From Shinisaurus crocodilurus (Eukaryota > Chordata > Lepidosauria > Squamata > Shinisauridae), in the NCBI GenBank assembly GCA_021292165.1, contig CM037879.1:162556886-162620885 (forward strand): 64,000 bases of DNA. Direction: 5' to 3'. Shown piece after piece: positions 23,376 to 58,921 of the stretch (positions are counted from its first letter, which is position 1; every line of letters begins with the position of its first letter). A model generated the notes under the pieces. It ran no database searches, was not told the origin of the DNA, and saw only the letters and a program-made list of their open reading frames with translations. A program made the translations under genes and the position numbers.

Positions 23376-23813
23376 TTGAAGGAGGGCTATAATTCTTTAT
23401 GTGCAGTAGCAGTTTGGAAGTACAAGGGCAACATGACTTCAGCATTTATGATACTTTGGGCGAAATTGGAAAACAATATTCTAAATAAACTGGAAAGAAG
23501 AATCCAGGGTTGGGACGTAAACTTTGAAGTGGACCTAACACAAGATCAATGGGAATCGGATACTTCAGAATCAACACAGGAGAAGAAAAAAGTAAATCAG
23601 GATTTTGGAAACTTACCAGAAATTCACAGAGGCTTTGAAGTTTTAATTGGACTGAACTTGTTTGAGAAGAAGATTCAGAGAAAAGCTGTGACGCACTTTT
23701 TAAAATCTAAGATGGCGGAGGCTGGTGAGCAAGATCCCCAGAGCAGGCTGGCTCTGTTCTTTGTTCAAAATCTGGAACTTAATGATTATCCATTTGACAG
23801 AGGAAAGGGATAG
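23376..23813 (+). CDS. 145-codon open frame inside the L1-like element
   Basis: Unrecognised. The frame is charged and Lys/Glu-rich, with a helical-looking segment (LENNILNKLERRIQGW) and no zinc knuckle or RT motif. By position (after a 5' leader of a non-LTR element) it could be the remnant of an ORF1-type RNA-binding protein, but no family signature confirms this. It may be only a fragment of a longer frame broken by the nested hAT upstream. Confidence 0.35.
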   Translation: MKEGYNSLCAVAVWKYKGNMTSAFMILWAKLENNILNKLERRIQGWDVNFEVDLTQDQWESDTSESTQEKKKVNQDFGNLPEIHRGFEVLIGLNLFEKKIQRKAVTHFLKSKMAEAGEQDPQSRLALFFVQNLELNDYPFDRGKG

Positions 23814-24927
23814 GAACTATCTACATGGTTTTGTTTTTACTGGGAAAAGATAAAGGGCTGTTGTTTATTGAATTATTCAAGTAAACGGATTGCTTATATG
23901 ATTTATTTGGATTTTAAACATTAATGGTGAGGTAAGAAAAATTAGTATAATCAAGATATAAATATATTTGGTTTGTTATAAGAAAGGGACTATCTATATG
24001 GTTTTTTTTGTTTGTTTGTTTTAAAGATAAAGGGTTCTTGTACACTGAATTACTTGTCTAGTGGGAAATATAAACAATTTCTTGATTTTAAATATTAAAG
24101 GCAAAAGTAAAGGGATTGCTTATATGCTTTATTTGGATTTTAAATATTAATGGTGATGTAAGAGAAATTATTATTATCAAGATATAATTATATTAAGTCT
24201 GTTTGGAAATATTTACTTTAAAATGTTTTTTTAATGTTTTTGTGGAGGATTTGACGTATTGAAGGGGAAGGGGTTTTTTTAGTTGTTTTTTTGTCTTTAT
24301 AAGTAGAATGATGGCTTATGTGCTTCTGCTGTTTTGTTAGCTGTTACTTATTTCTTAATTTTTAAACTTTTCTTTATAAAAAAATATATCTCTAAAATTA
24401 AAAGTGAAGTTGTTTATGGATAGATAGAAAGAAATAATGAGTAATTGTAATGTACTAGAGAGTGTGGGGGGAAGTACTAAAAACTTTTGTGGTGATTTAC
24501 TAAATAGTTTATAGTTACTTTTTATTTTTTGGGATTCTTAATATATTGCATTTTGGAATTGAAAACACTAATTAATGAAACTATAAGGTGTCCGTCCCCC
24601 CCCCCCCTTTTTGGTATTTCATAAATGTTGAACTTAAACCTAGATTAAAATGTTAATCTATATTTGGGGAGGGTGAGACTTCTTGTATCCTCTTTTGGGA
24701 TCTTTTGTTTTTGTTTGCCGTAACTGAAAGTGATTTTTTGTTAACAGAAAATGTTTTAAGAATAACTGTGGTTGCTTAAGCTGTGGAGAAGATTGGAAGT
24801 CCATTTTAACTGTGTATATTGTTTGTTATATATGTGTTTTAGTGTTTGTATGTTTGTTTTATGAATAAAATTCCTTAAATCTTAAAAAACAAAACAAAAA
24901 AAACACAGGGAAATAGGAGATACATTG

Positions 24928-26270
<1,343 letters not shown>

Positions 26271-26489
26271 TTACTCTAGAGCAGCCTTCTCCAACCTGGT
26301 GCCCTCCAGGTGTGTTGGACTGGAACTCCCATAATTTCAAGTTGGCCATGTTAGCTGGGATAACATAAAAGGGTGCTAGTAGCACACATCTGTAGTATAC
26401 CAGCTTTAAATCAGATTGCAAAAATGTTGTGGTTCAGTTGTTCAAGAATGTATTCTTGGCTACAGATAAAAAGCTTACTGGTTATAACT

Positions 26490-27250
26490 ATTCCAATCCC
26501 TGGCTGGCGTGAGGAGGCTCGGAGGCCACGTATCCCGGCGGCCCTTGCAGCACATTTGACAGGAGCGGAGGAGGATTCCGCTCCTGTCAAATGTCTCGCC
26601 ACCGCCAAGCTGGAAGGGGCTGCTGCCGGCCCAGAGCCCCCTCGCCACCCCGCCCCGGGAACCTTCGGAGACAGTGCAGAGCAAGGTAAGTGCTCCCGTG
26701 CCCCCCCTTGTGTTGGTTGTGGTGCTGCCGCTGAGGCTGTGCACCCGCCGGCACCAAAACCGCACCGCAAGCCCCCTCCTTACCTTTTCTTCTTTGTCCG
26801 GGCAAAGGAGAAGGTGGGGAGAGCCAAGCCCGGCACAAGGAGAGGGGGCGGGGGGCGGCAGCGGGCTCGGCAGTGCAAGGGGGCTTGCGGGAGCACTAAT
26901 CTTGCTCCACGCAGCCTCCATAGGTTCCCAGGGAGGGCTTCTGTGGGCTCGGCAGCGTGGGGGGGGCAGCAGAGTGGGGAGAGTCCTCTCCCATCCCCGC
27001 CGCCTGTGACAGCTGCCTTGGCTTCAGGGGCTGCTGTCATCCCCACTCTATGGCCAGGCGCGTGGCAGGAGCAGCAATGTCTGCTCCTGCCAGGGGGCTC
27101 TATGATTTTCAATACATGATCACGATAACGGGCATTTCTAAATTGAGAATAACGTAGGTTTTTACTCCTGGTGCTAGATAGGACTAAACTGCATTGTAAG
27201 TTCTTTTCTCCCCCCCCCCCCCCATTTGCCTTCCTCTGCTTGCTTGACAC
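26490..27250. other. GC-rich block with internal inverted repeats
   Basis: CpG-rich island-like sequence with a clear hairpin, CATTTGACAGGAGCGG with its inverse around 26550-26592. Several open frames cross it on both strands, none with recognisable domains. Its composition resembles the interiors of the hATs at 22404-23227 and 45072-46842, and it lies just left of a hAT 3' end (27310-27453). It may therefore be the body of another nonautonomous hAT and not a promoter. Confidence 0.4.
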
Positions 27251-27309
27251 AGCTACTTTGTTTTCTTCATTGGCCCCTTTTTATAAAACAAAAAATGATT
27301 CTGTCTCCT

Positions 27310-27453
27310 GCTGGAGGGGAAGGGGAGGAGGGGCGGCTGAACCGGTGGTAAATTAATTTATTATTAATTTATTAATTTATAATAACTTTAGTTTGGGCCC
27401 CCAACAGTCTGAGGGACAATGAACTGGCCCCGTTTAAAAAGTTTGAGGACCCC
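27310..27453. mobile_element. hAT 3' end (CAGGGGTCCTCAAAC family)
   Basis: Ends ...CGTTTAAAAAGTTTGAGGAC followed by CCCTG, the inverse of the start of the hAT at 45072. It contains ACAGTCTGAGGGACAATGAA and an ATTAATTTATTA tract. Another copy lies at 30818-30972. The other terminus was not located. Confidence 0.7.
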
Positions 27454-28748
27454 TGCCTTATGGCTTCTTATGGCTTAGAACACACTCCCTTCCTAAAATT
27501 TACAAGAGGTATTATTTGCAATGGTTATCCAAGAGTCAGTGTGATGCAATGGATACAGTTTATTTTATAGATCTACAAGGCTATCGAGTCCAACCCCCTG
27601 CTCAATGCAGGAAACTAGAGGAGGGGTCTCCCATCCAAGTAATAACCAGGCCTGACCCTGCTTAGCTTTCCACACTCAGACAAGCTGAGCCATTTATTCA
27701 CTCATTATATTATATCCCGCTTCCCTTGCTCTCACATATTTCTGCACATAGAAAACTAACAAATCAGCTAGAAGGTTTCTAGTTTACTTTCTCCCTGGCA
27801 TCTGGTTTTCTATGCGGAAGGAATATTTATTTATTTTGTATGGAGAAGCATTCCATTTTGTGAGCCCCACCACCACTTGCAGTCTGAAGTGGTTCAACCC
27901 AGATCCACATTTCTCATGACAGACAATGCTAGGCCTCTGCCTGATGGGAATCTTGCTGCCAAAAATCACAGAAGTAATATGCAAGAAAAAGATTGCAGCA
28001 TTTCAGATAGTTTCTCAGCATTTAACAGCAGTCACATCTTGGTCTGCAGCTAAATAATTGCTTCAAAAATGAAACACCTTTAGGGCTAAAATATACTCCC
28101 AAATTAGCAGATTATTTTTTATTATATATCTTGGAAACAGACACAATTGTTCCAAATTGTACTACGCCGATGCCCCACATTACACAACAGTCTTATTGTT
28201 CTCCAGTCTAGTGTACAATTCCACTGCTCTTCTAACAATGCCCATCTGACAATCTCAAGAAGATAGCCTTGTCTGTACAGTTAATACACACTACATTTGT
28301 TTTGTTAAAATGTGTACCAAAACCGTAATAAGGCATACCAGCTTCTGGGTGAGAAATTATGATGTTTCATGATTTTCAGGCAGAAACGTTTAAAGTTGCT
28401 GGGACATTTCAACAAGACAGCAAGCTGCAGTTTTCCATCTAGTGGTAAATGTCTTCCTCTTTTTTGCTGCAAGCATTTTTGTGCAAGTGAAAAAGCAGTC
28501 AAAATCTCCTGCCGCTCACCCCATTTTAACACAGCAAATAAAGGAGAAGAGAAACTTCCTTGAGAGTTTGTTGGCATTGCACTCAGTAACACCTCAGGAT
28601 TCTGGTGATGATGTGATGGATGACATCACAAAATCTTCCTTTGTTGGTGAGGCTCTCAGACTGAGTTTTAGCACAGTAGTTAGCAGCTAGTGAAGGGAGG
28701 AATTATGAGAGCCATTTTTCATCAGGCCACTCATTAGTTTAACAACTA

Positions 28749-28997
28749 CAGTAATACCTTGGATTGCAAGTAACTTGGTTTGAGAGCGTTTTGCAAGACA
28801 AGCAAATTTTTAAATATTTATTTAAATTTTTTGACTTGATATACAAGCGACATCTTGCAATACAAGTACTGTAGTATGGCTTAAATTAAAAATCTCTGTA
28901 CAGATTTTTTTGGGGGGATTTCGTTTTGATATAAGAGTGTTTTGGATCACAAGCACGTTTCTGGAACGAATTATGCTCTCAATCCAAGGCATGACTG
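28749..28997. mobile_element. Tigger-like MITE, copy 2
   Basis: Same 249-bp structure as 19645-19893, with TA duplications at 28747-28748 and 28998-28999. Confidence 0.85.
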
Positions 28998-29086
28998 TAA
29001 ATCCTCTCTCAAGTCAATTTCCTTACATTCTTCCTTCCCTTTAAGGCCAAACTATCTCCTGCATCAGTTCATCCTTTTTCCTCATC

Positions 29087-30815
29087 ATGGAACCAAGGAA
29101 AGTTCACAGTGACATGCCAGACCAGGGTAAGTCTGATCTCCACTATGCAAATTCCGAAGATCCACTCTTCCTTCTGGAGTCATTAGAAAACATAAGTGAT
29201 AAGCTTCTGGAAGATCAAAGGAAAGAGACTGGTCTGGAGACTGTAGTGAGGAAATGATGGAACAACATCAGAACGACATCCAAGAAGTGGAATACAAAAG
29301 CCTGCAAATAACTGATGAGATGAGGAAGCAGATCAATAAAACAAACCAGGAAGCCTTTGGAGCCCTAGCTGAAGGTGAAGTTCAGAAAGCAATGGATTTG
29401 TTCACCAAAGCAATTGAGCTGAATCCACATATTCCCAGCTCCTACATTAACCGTGCCAATGTTTTTATGCAGTTGCAGGATCCAAATGCTGCCATTAAGG
29501 ACTGTGACATAGCCATTGAACTGAATCCCAAATCAGCAGAGCCATTCAGATTGTGAGGGAAAGCATTCAAGAATTTGGGGCATTTGAGAGAGGCAGCCTG
29601 TGATCTTGCTTTAGCTTCCAGATTAGAATATGATGAAAAGGCCGATGCTGTGCTAAAAAGATTTAAGTTAAGGTTTCAAAGGATTTCTGAGAGTCAGGCA
29701 AAGTGTGCCCTAAGATATAAGGAATATTAGATACTGGAGAAGATTAAGAATGCACAGACCTCTTTAGAGGATCAAGGAAAAGATCAGAGATAAATACTCC
29801 AGCATCCAATTGGAGAATGAAAGAGCAAGAGATAAAGAGGGGGAAGAGATCAAGCTAGATCATGATGATGATTTCCAAGAGATGACAGAAGAAAATGTGG
29901 AGATAGCTGATATGTAGAAGCAGGCCAGTAGAAAAAAGAAGGAAGCCTTAGATGCAGTGGAGAAAGGTGAACTAGAAAGAGCCATGGACTTATTCACCGA
30001 AGCTATTGAATTACCGGTAAACCCCCAGCTTACCACCTTGTACGTTGGCAGAGCCAGAATTCAAAAAGTGTGTGAGAAGTCTGAAAGACCTCAAACTATC
30101 CAAGTGGAATTGGAAAGAGAGCACAAGGGAGCCATGGAAAAGCAGAGGGAAGCCTGAGAGCAAACTATGAAGGAGCAGCAGAGTGTCAGGCAAACAGTGC
30201 TGAGAAAGCAAGAGGTCTCACCCTGGGAGGAGCTGGAGAGAGGTCTGAAGGAAAGCATAAGGAAACAAGACAGGTCTTTTGAGAAGGAGACTGGGGAACA
30301 AGAAAACTTCCAGCAGAAGGAACTGAAATACCAGGGACTAGTCCACCAGAACGATCTGGAAGAGCAGTTGAGACTGAGAGCTCTTCCGCAGGAACTAGAG
30401 GAAAAGCTGAGAGCTTATCAAGAAGAGTTGGATAAAAATGAGAATGCTTGGCAGAGAACAGGAAAAATCACACCAGAAGGCACAAGAAAGAGCTTACAAA
30501 ATAATCCTAGAACAGGGACAGAGAGCCAAAAAGATGGCTCTGGAGGAACTGACAGCTCAACAAGAGGCTCTGGAGGAACTGGCAAGAATTCAAAAGAAAG
30601 CCCTGGGGGAACAGGAGAAAGCTCAGCAGCAAGCCCTGGAGGAACAAGAGAGGGCTCAGGAAGCTTTGGAAAGAGCTCATAAACAGGCATTGGAGGAACA
30701 GAAGAAAGCCCAGACGGCAGACATGGAAGAACAGGAGCAAGCTCAGAAAAAATATCTAGAAGAAAAGAAGATGGCTGAGGCAGCCCATAAAGAACTCTTA
30801 AGGATTCAGAGATGC
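29087..30815 (+). pseudogene. ST13/Hip-like TPR gene with coiled-coil tail, inactivated
   Basis: An apparently intronless, broken gene. It starts with an ATG giving MEPRKV, like the start of Hsc70-interacting protein (ST13/Hip, which uses TPRs to bind Hsp70). A frameshift near 29250 leads to a TPR module, with ALAEGEVQKAMDLFTKAIEL and NAAIKDCDIAIELNP, which stops at 29554-29556; the similarity to Hip (GKA..LGH..EAA.DLALA) continues past the stop. A second acidic linker plus TPR half follows at about 29840-30050 (TEENVEIADM, GELERAMDLFTEAIEL), again with stops. The 3' part (30170-30815) is a Glu/Gln/Lys coiled coil built on an ALEEQEKAQ-like repeat, spread over several frames. At least four stops or frame changes were seen. 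It may be a retrocopy or the relic of a lineage-specific paralogue. It ends at a hAT fragment. Confidence 0.7.
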
Positions 30816-30817
30816 GG

Positions 30818-30972
30818 GGGTAAGGGGAGGAGGGGAGGAGGGGCGGCTGAACCGGCGGTAAATTAATTATTAATTTATTATTAATTCATTAATTTATAAT
30901 AACTTTAGTCCGGGGCCCCAACAGTCTGAGGGACAATGAACTGGCCCCGTTTAAAAAGTTTGAGGACCCCTG
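30818..30972. mobile_element. hAT 3' end abutting the ST13-like pseudogene
   Basis: Nearly the same sequence as 27310-27453, ending GTTTGAGGACCCCTG. It directly follows the coiled-coil region and precedes an L1 ORF2 fragment, so it marks a rearrangement or insertion junction. Confidence 0.7.
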
Positions 30973-31590
30973 TTATAAGTTGAGAGCTTTTGCAGATGAT
31001 TTGGTGTTGTTTTTGGAAGATCCCCAAAGCAGTGTTCTCCAACCTTGGGTCCACAGATGTTTTTGCTGGGAGTTGTAGGCCAAAAACATCTGGGGACCCA
31101 AGGTTGGAGAACACTGCTCTAAAGGGAATTGAAAATGTAATGGTCAAATTGAAGGAGTTTGGTGCAGTAGCTGTTTTTAAGATTAATAAACTTAAGACAA
31201 AGATGTTAACTAAAAATATGACAAATCAAGACCAAATAAAATTGATAAACAAAACAGGTTTTAATATTGAAAAGAAAGTAGAATATTTGGGTATCACTTT
31301 GACAAATATGAATTGTACATTGTTTCATAATAACTATGTTAAGACTTGGAATTAAATTAAAAAAAAGATCTATCAAGACGGGATAAAGTTCAGCAGTCAT
31401 TGTTGGGAAGAATTTCAGAAATTAAGTAGAATATTTTACCTAGAATGCTGTTTGTTTCAGACAATTCCTAATTTGACAATGAATTTGACTTTTAAACAAG
31501 GGCAGAAAGATATATCTAAATTTATTTGGCAAGAGGAAAAAAAACACATGTTAAATATAAGATATTGTCTACCTGGAGGCAAGCAAGCAA
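30973..31590 (+). pseudogene. L1 ORF2 fragment (reverse transcriptase)
   Basis: Encodes KLRAFADDLVLFLED, the FADD catalytic motif of L1 reverse transcriptase. After the inserted MITE (31030-31116) comes a VEYLGITLTN block and a segment ending near KFIWQEEKK. Stops occur at 31353 and later. Truncated on both sides and inactive. Confidence 0.75.
31030..31116. mobile_element. Palindromic hAT MITE in the L1 RT gene
   Basis: An 87-bp hairpin of the 11085-11189 family, with ends CAGTGTTCTCCAACCTTGGG and its inverse. Flanks CCCCAAAG and CTCTAAAG match at 6 of 8. It interrupts the L1 frame just after the FADD motif. Confidence 0.82.
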
Positions 31591-31834
31591 GCAGTGAGAG
31601 ATCTTCCCCACCCTACCTGTTGGACCAGCCTCCTTCCCCTGGCAGGCTGCAGCCGTGCTCTGAAGAGGCATGGCCCAGCCAGCTATTTCAACAACCAGAG
31701 GACCAAGGCAGTGGCCTTGGACAGCGGCCAAAGGGCATCGCCCATTTGGTGCCCGTTAGGTGCCTGTTTGGGGTATGTTATGCAGGGTGGGCTAATCCTT
31801 GTGCCAATAATTGGGGGTGAGGTATGAACTTCAA

Positions 31835-33785
31835 GGTTCAGTTTAAGAAAGAGTGGTGGGAGAACGAAGTGAACTGAGACGTTGCTTGAATCAGTCTGTC
31901 TCAGCCTGCAACGGTCTTAACTGATGTTTATCTGATTTTATTGCTATAATTTTTTTATTGTCATAAAAAATTATGTATTAGTTTTATGGATATCAGTGTT
32001 AACGATAATTAAGGGAATTAACTAAGTTTTTGGTGATATTAGTGTTATTGCGTGGCAGTATCAACTAGTAGTGTTAATTACTAGTTATGGTCACTACTAG
32101 GAGTCAGAGTATTCATCTGGGGAAGAGTAAGAGGAGAGTAAAACCAAACAAAAATGCAACAAATAACTCAATGTGGTCTTATATCACCACTTCTGGTGGG
32201 AAAAATATGAACATAGATAGTATTAAACAGAGAAAGAAAAGAATTGGTGCAAGAGGGGACAATCAAGTAGGCCACTTAAAGGAAAAGGTACCTGATGTGA
32301 CTAAACAAATAATTAAGGGTTCATTACCTATTGTGATAAGCACAAATGAGATAACACAGGATATTAACTTATGTTTAGATGGCATAAATGACAGAAGACA
32401 ATCAGAATCACCAAAAACCTACCAAAGTAATGACGACAGCCTCACGGGTTTTTTATGACTTATATAACTCCTCCACCATTAGAGGAGTTATTAAGAAAGG
32501 AAAAGGAAATATTGGCCAAATTTCAGGAACAAAATGAGGAGATTAAACAAAACTAATGGCTATGGAAACTGACCCTCCAAAGTCCCAGGTCAACCTAAGG
32601 GAATCAGAATATTTAGATGGGAATAAGGATGACTTTGATGGGAATAGAGATGACTTAATCCATGAGATGCATACTATGCTAAAAGATCTACTCCTGTAAC
32701 AGGCACCATAAAGGCCAATATCCAGGTGATTTGCTCATTGGCAAGTGAAGGGATATTACAGGCAGCCCCCCCACCCCCAAGGAAAGTTTTATAGAAGTGG
32801 TTAATAAACCTACACAATATGAAGAACATTGTAGTATTGTACAGTTGCAAGACACAACCCAGCCTGAGGTAAGGGGCAGGTCCAAATGTAAGCCAAAGGG
32901 GGGGGGGAGTATAGGGAGAAGAAATGTAAAAGGAAATTAAGTGTCCAAGATCAGAAGAAAGAATCCAAATATAAGAAAAGAGTAACAAATTTTAATTTTA
33001 AAAGATTATTCGAACTTATGGAACACAAAGACAAATTTTGTAAGGGTAAGAAAGCAAAAGGACATCTTATAAAGAGAAGGAAAAAAGAGAGGGAAATGGA
33101 ACCCAGGCTGACAGACTCTATTGATAAGACAGAACAAGGATATTGTCTACCTGATTTGAAATTGTATTTTGCAGCTTGTTTAGTTTGGATGAAAGAATGG
33201 ATATTGTTGAAAAATAGAAGATTATTGGATCTAGAAGGACATGAATTGAGATTTGGGTGGCATGGATATTTGTGGTATGATAAAGCTAAGGTTAACACAG
33301 ATTTTAACAATCATTATGTTAGATGTGCCATTTTGAGAATATGGAATAAATATAAACCCAGATTGTGTCCGAAAAAGACATTGTGGTTATCAGCACAAGA
33401 AGCACATTATAGAAAAGAAACGGCAAGTACCTTATGTCTAATTGGTTTCCATATCGAGATATATTAGAATTTTCACATGGTGAACATAAGATAAAATCAA
33501 GAGAGGATTTGATAAAGGAAGGGTACATGTCAATGGCTTGCCTATTTACAAATGGTAGAAAGGTTTAAAGTAGACAAAAGATTATGTGACTTTGAACATG
33601 ATAAGTCTGTATTTGAAAGGGAATTATGTACAAATTATGAACATATTATTGCCAAAATGTATAAACTTGTATTGAAGTTTGAGACAGAAGATGAACAAGT
33701 GAAAGAGTGTATGATAAAATGGGCTCAAAATTTTGGATATAATATCTATTTGAAACATTTCCATTTCTGTAGGATGTGAGTTAAA
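31835..33785 (+). pseudogene. L1 remnant: ORF1-like N part joined to ORF2 C part
   Basis: A 5' leader is followed by an open frame at 32087-32458 beginning MVTTRSQS and rich in Lys/Asn/Gln, resembling squamate L1 ORF1. Broken frames with an acidic coil follow to about 32700. From 33120 onward the sequence encodes the C-terminal part of L1 ORF2 (CLPDLKLYFAACLVWMKEW, then a GWHGYLWYDK block) with stops at 33465 and beyond. Endonuclease and most RT domains are missing, so this is an internally deleted copy. It lies just beyond the ATP7B polyadenylation site. Confidence 0.65.
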
Positions 33786-33899
33786 TATGGAACTCGGGAT
33801 TTAGCACTAATGGCACACAAAACATGTGGGGACAAGTTCTGATACACTGGTAAAATTGATTGAGCATGGCAATCAACAGGACATGATATGCATGGGCTG

Positions 33900-34568
33900 A
33901 AAGCTTTGCACATCCATCTTTATTTGCCCTTGTGCAAGACAAAGTAGCAAAGCTAAAACAAAGAAAATACAGTCCATATTTTTAAAAAACAACTCTGTTC
34001 TGTTTCTAAAGCACTCACAACCCCCTAATTAAGTACTTGAGAGGCCTCATCTTTGCAACCAATCATTCCAACTTCACTTACTGCTGCTACTGAGAAGAAG
34101 AACCATCCTGATCAGTCACCTCAAGCATACACTTTGCCTACTATCCTTCTAAGAAATCCAGCTCTAATACTGGAGCCAGCTACATTCTGACCTCTGTTAG
34201 AAAGCACAATTGGTCTGCCTCCATTTTCTGTGATCGTGTGCAAGGTTTCATATCCAAAAAGAGTCCATGTAAAACATTCCTGCATTGCATTGGTCCATAG
34301 ATTTGGTCCGGAAAACCTCGAGGTTCAGGTCCTATTCCTTGATGTTCATGTTTTGATTAGGCCATACCTTAATCTAGAGCTCTAAGAGGCTGCTGAGTCA
34401 CTAGGATCAGTTCAAAGCAGTCTCCTCCATTCTCATCAAAGTACAGCACACACATACTAGAGGCACTCTGGAAGCAGGACTCAAGAATCCCAATCCTCTC
34501 CTGATGAAACCAAAGGTAGAGTAGTCCTGGCCCTGAACGTTGTACATCAGTGGCAAAGTATGGCATCC
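33900..34568 (-). other. ATP7B 3' UTR (probable)
   Basis: Unique-looking noncoding sequence between the stop codon and the candidate AATAAA. No repeat family recognised in it. Confidence 0.5.
33919..33924 (-). terminator. ATP7B polyadenylation signal (candidate)
   Basis: AATAAA on the minus strand, about 645 nt past the ATP7B stop codon. It lies just before the L1 remnant begins, so the 3' UTR probably spans about 33900-34568. Confidence 0.55.
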
Positions 34569-56956
<22,388 letters not shown>

Positions 56957-57829
56957 CTATGAAACAGAGATTGATGACTGAGACTGGCAATCATGGTGCA
57001 TTTACTCATTTTCACTGAATCACATACATACTGTATGTAACTATATCCTCCGTTAGGTATTACGTTTGAGTTAATTCAACTGACACCTGTCTCTCAATGC
57101 CTGATGGGGAATCCCATTAGATGCTTGAACTATAGGTGCTTCTAGATGAGGCTTCTGGCATGCAACCACACTGTCTCATTTGAAGAACACTATAGTTTAC
57201 TGCAGAAGGCTTTAGAGTCTTATGGACTGGGAGCCAACGGTATGTTCTCTTGTGAAAAGGGAACAGTCTAGGATCTACGGGTACCTCTTCATTGTGGTGC
57301 ACTTTTAAGAGTTTTATTGCGATAGCATATAAGGCATTGGTTGCTGTCTCCAGAATCTGACTCATTTCCCCCCCTACCTTGTCCACATGTCCATCTTGAT
57401 TGTTCTTGAGTGACTGTCCATAAAGCACCCACCTAAGTTATGTCTATCTCCTGTTTTTCTTTCATGGAACTCGGGGCAATTCAGATAAGGTTTCCATAAG
57501 CAGTCATAGGTGTATCCTGCCATTCTTCCAGGGACCTTCAGGCAGAATACATGGGGAATATCCCATTTTATCTTCACAACCAGACAGATTAGGCTGTGAG
57601 ATGGTGATCTTGGCAAGATCATGACATGTCCATGATCCAGCTCCAGGACTCCATCCATGACAGTTCTATTACTTTGAGCAATTGAACAAACCAGATACAC
57701 ACAAAACACCCCACCAAAACACACACACACACACACACTGCGCCCACACCTGTGAATGCAGCAGATAACATCTCCAGCAAAGGACATCCTATGCATGCCC
57801 CTTGCCATCTGAGGTGCAGGAGGTGGCTT

Positions 57830-58140
57830 CCAAGGAAATGGTCTTCTCAGTGATGGTGCCTTGATAATGGAATGCTCTCCCCAGGGCTGCTCGCCTGACG
57901 TTTGTATTGATGTCATTTCAACACCAGGCAAATACCTTTTTAAATCTGATTTGTTTTATCTCTGATTATTGCTTTTATGCTGCTTTGTTTATTTTCTGTC
58001 TGGTTGCTTTTATACTGCCCTTCTCAACTGTATTATTTTTAATGTTTTCTGTTTAAAGCTGGGGTTTGGTTGTTGTTGTTTCCCTTTTTGGTAATTTTGA
58101 TTCTACGTAAGCTATCCCAGAAACCTGAATGGCAGGGCAT
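57830..58140 (+). mobile_element. L2-like LINE 3' end, decayed
   Basis: CTTCTCAGTGATGGTGCC and GGAATGCTCTCCCCAGGGC, then CACCAGGCAAATACCTTTTT, as in 13440-13560 but more diverged. It lies directly beside the LTR element. Confidence 0.55.
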
Positions 58141-58182
58141 AAATCCCTACAAGAACAATAGCAAATACCTGCCCATGTACTC

Positions 58183-58921
58183 TGTGGAGAAAGACTGCAA
58201 CTGTCCTTCTTGGCAGGTTCGGCCACTCAGGGGTTAACCCGGACTCGGGTAGCCCTCTATCAGCGGTACGCAGCTCTCTGGCAGAAGCCGCGACCAATTA
58301 TAACGCAGGCAAAGCGAGGAGACCGAGTTTTGAATGGACACTACTACACTGTTATGGGTAAACAGAGTTTAATGGAGCGTAACAGAACATATACAAAGCG
58401 CCACGCTAAGCACACACCTACAATTGAGCTGGTAGCGAGCCGCAAAAGCAATACAGACAGTCGTACCTGGAAATGCCTTGTTCCTAGAAAGCCGCTTAAC
58501 TCCGAAAGGGCTGTTCTATGTTAGCGTTGTTCACTGGGAGCTCCCCCAGGGTTGAAGGTGGAGGTTTGACCTGAGCCATGGACCTTGCAGCTTGCTGCCT
58601 CACGAGCAACAACCCTTTTCCCGCCACTGACCCTGGGCTTTATACCCTCTGTTGGGCCCCCTCCTTCTTGTCGTGCCCCCTCCTGGCACGACTGGTTTTT
58701 CTTGTTTGCCCGGCACCTAGGAGTCTTTGGCTGTTCCTTTCTTCTATCCAACACCTGGGAATGAATATTCCACAGGTCCTTCGGCTGCCAGACCAGGGAC
58801 TTGCCAGGGGGCATGTTAATGACTCCTATTGTGATTCTTGGGTGTCTGATGCTATCTTGCGGTATGTGTGCATATACGTGTGTGTGTGTGTGTGTGTGTG
58901 GGCTATGGCTTTCCCTTCACA
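58183..58921 (-). repeat. 3' LTR, 739 bp
   Basis: On the minus strand it begins TGTGAAGGGAAAGCC and ends CTTTCTCCACA. It contains a (TG)n/(CA)n tract at 58878-58900. A purine-rich tract (AAAAGGGGGGA, 58922-58932) precedes it, as expected for the plus-strand primer. Confidence 0.9.

Larger units (their letters stand above)
22167..24907 (+). mobile_element. L1-like non-LTR element with 20-bp target duplication
   Basis: The element begins GCTTCCGGGCGAACATGGC and ends in an A-rich tail after AATAAAATTCC. An exact 20-bp duplication, GGGAAATAGGAGATACATTG, flanks it at 22147-22166 and 24908-24927. Long target duplications and an A-rich 3' end indicate L1-type retrotransposition. Without the nested hAT (22404-23227 plus one target copy) it is about 1.9 kb. 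It carries one open frame of 145 codons (23376-23813) and a long AT-rich 3' region. No reverse transcriptase is seen, so it is nonautonomous or internally deleted. Confidence 0.82.

Noticed and set aside
26373..27250. A 248-codon plus-strand frame and a 156-codon minus-strand frame at 26.4-27.2 kb
   Set aside because: Low-complexity composition in CpG-rich DNA, no domain, no conserved start; no splice context.
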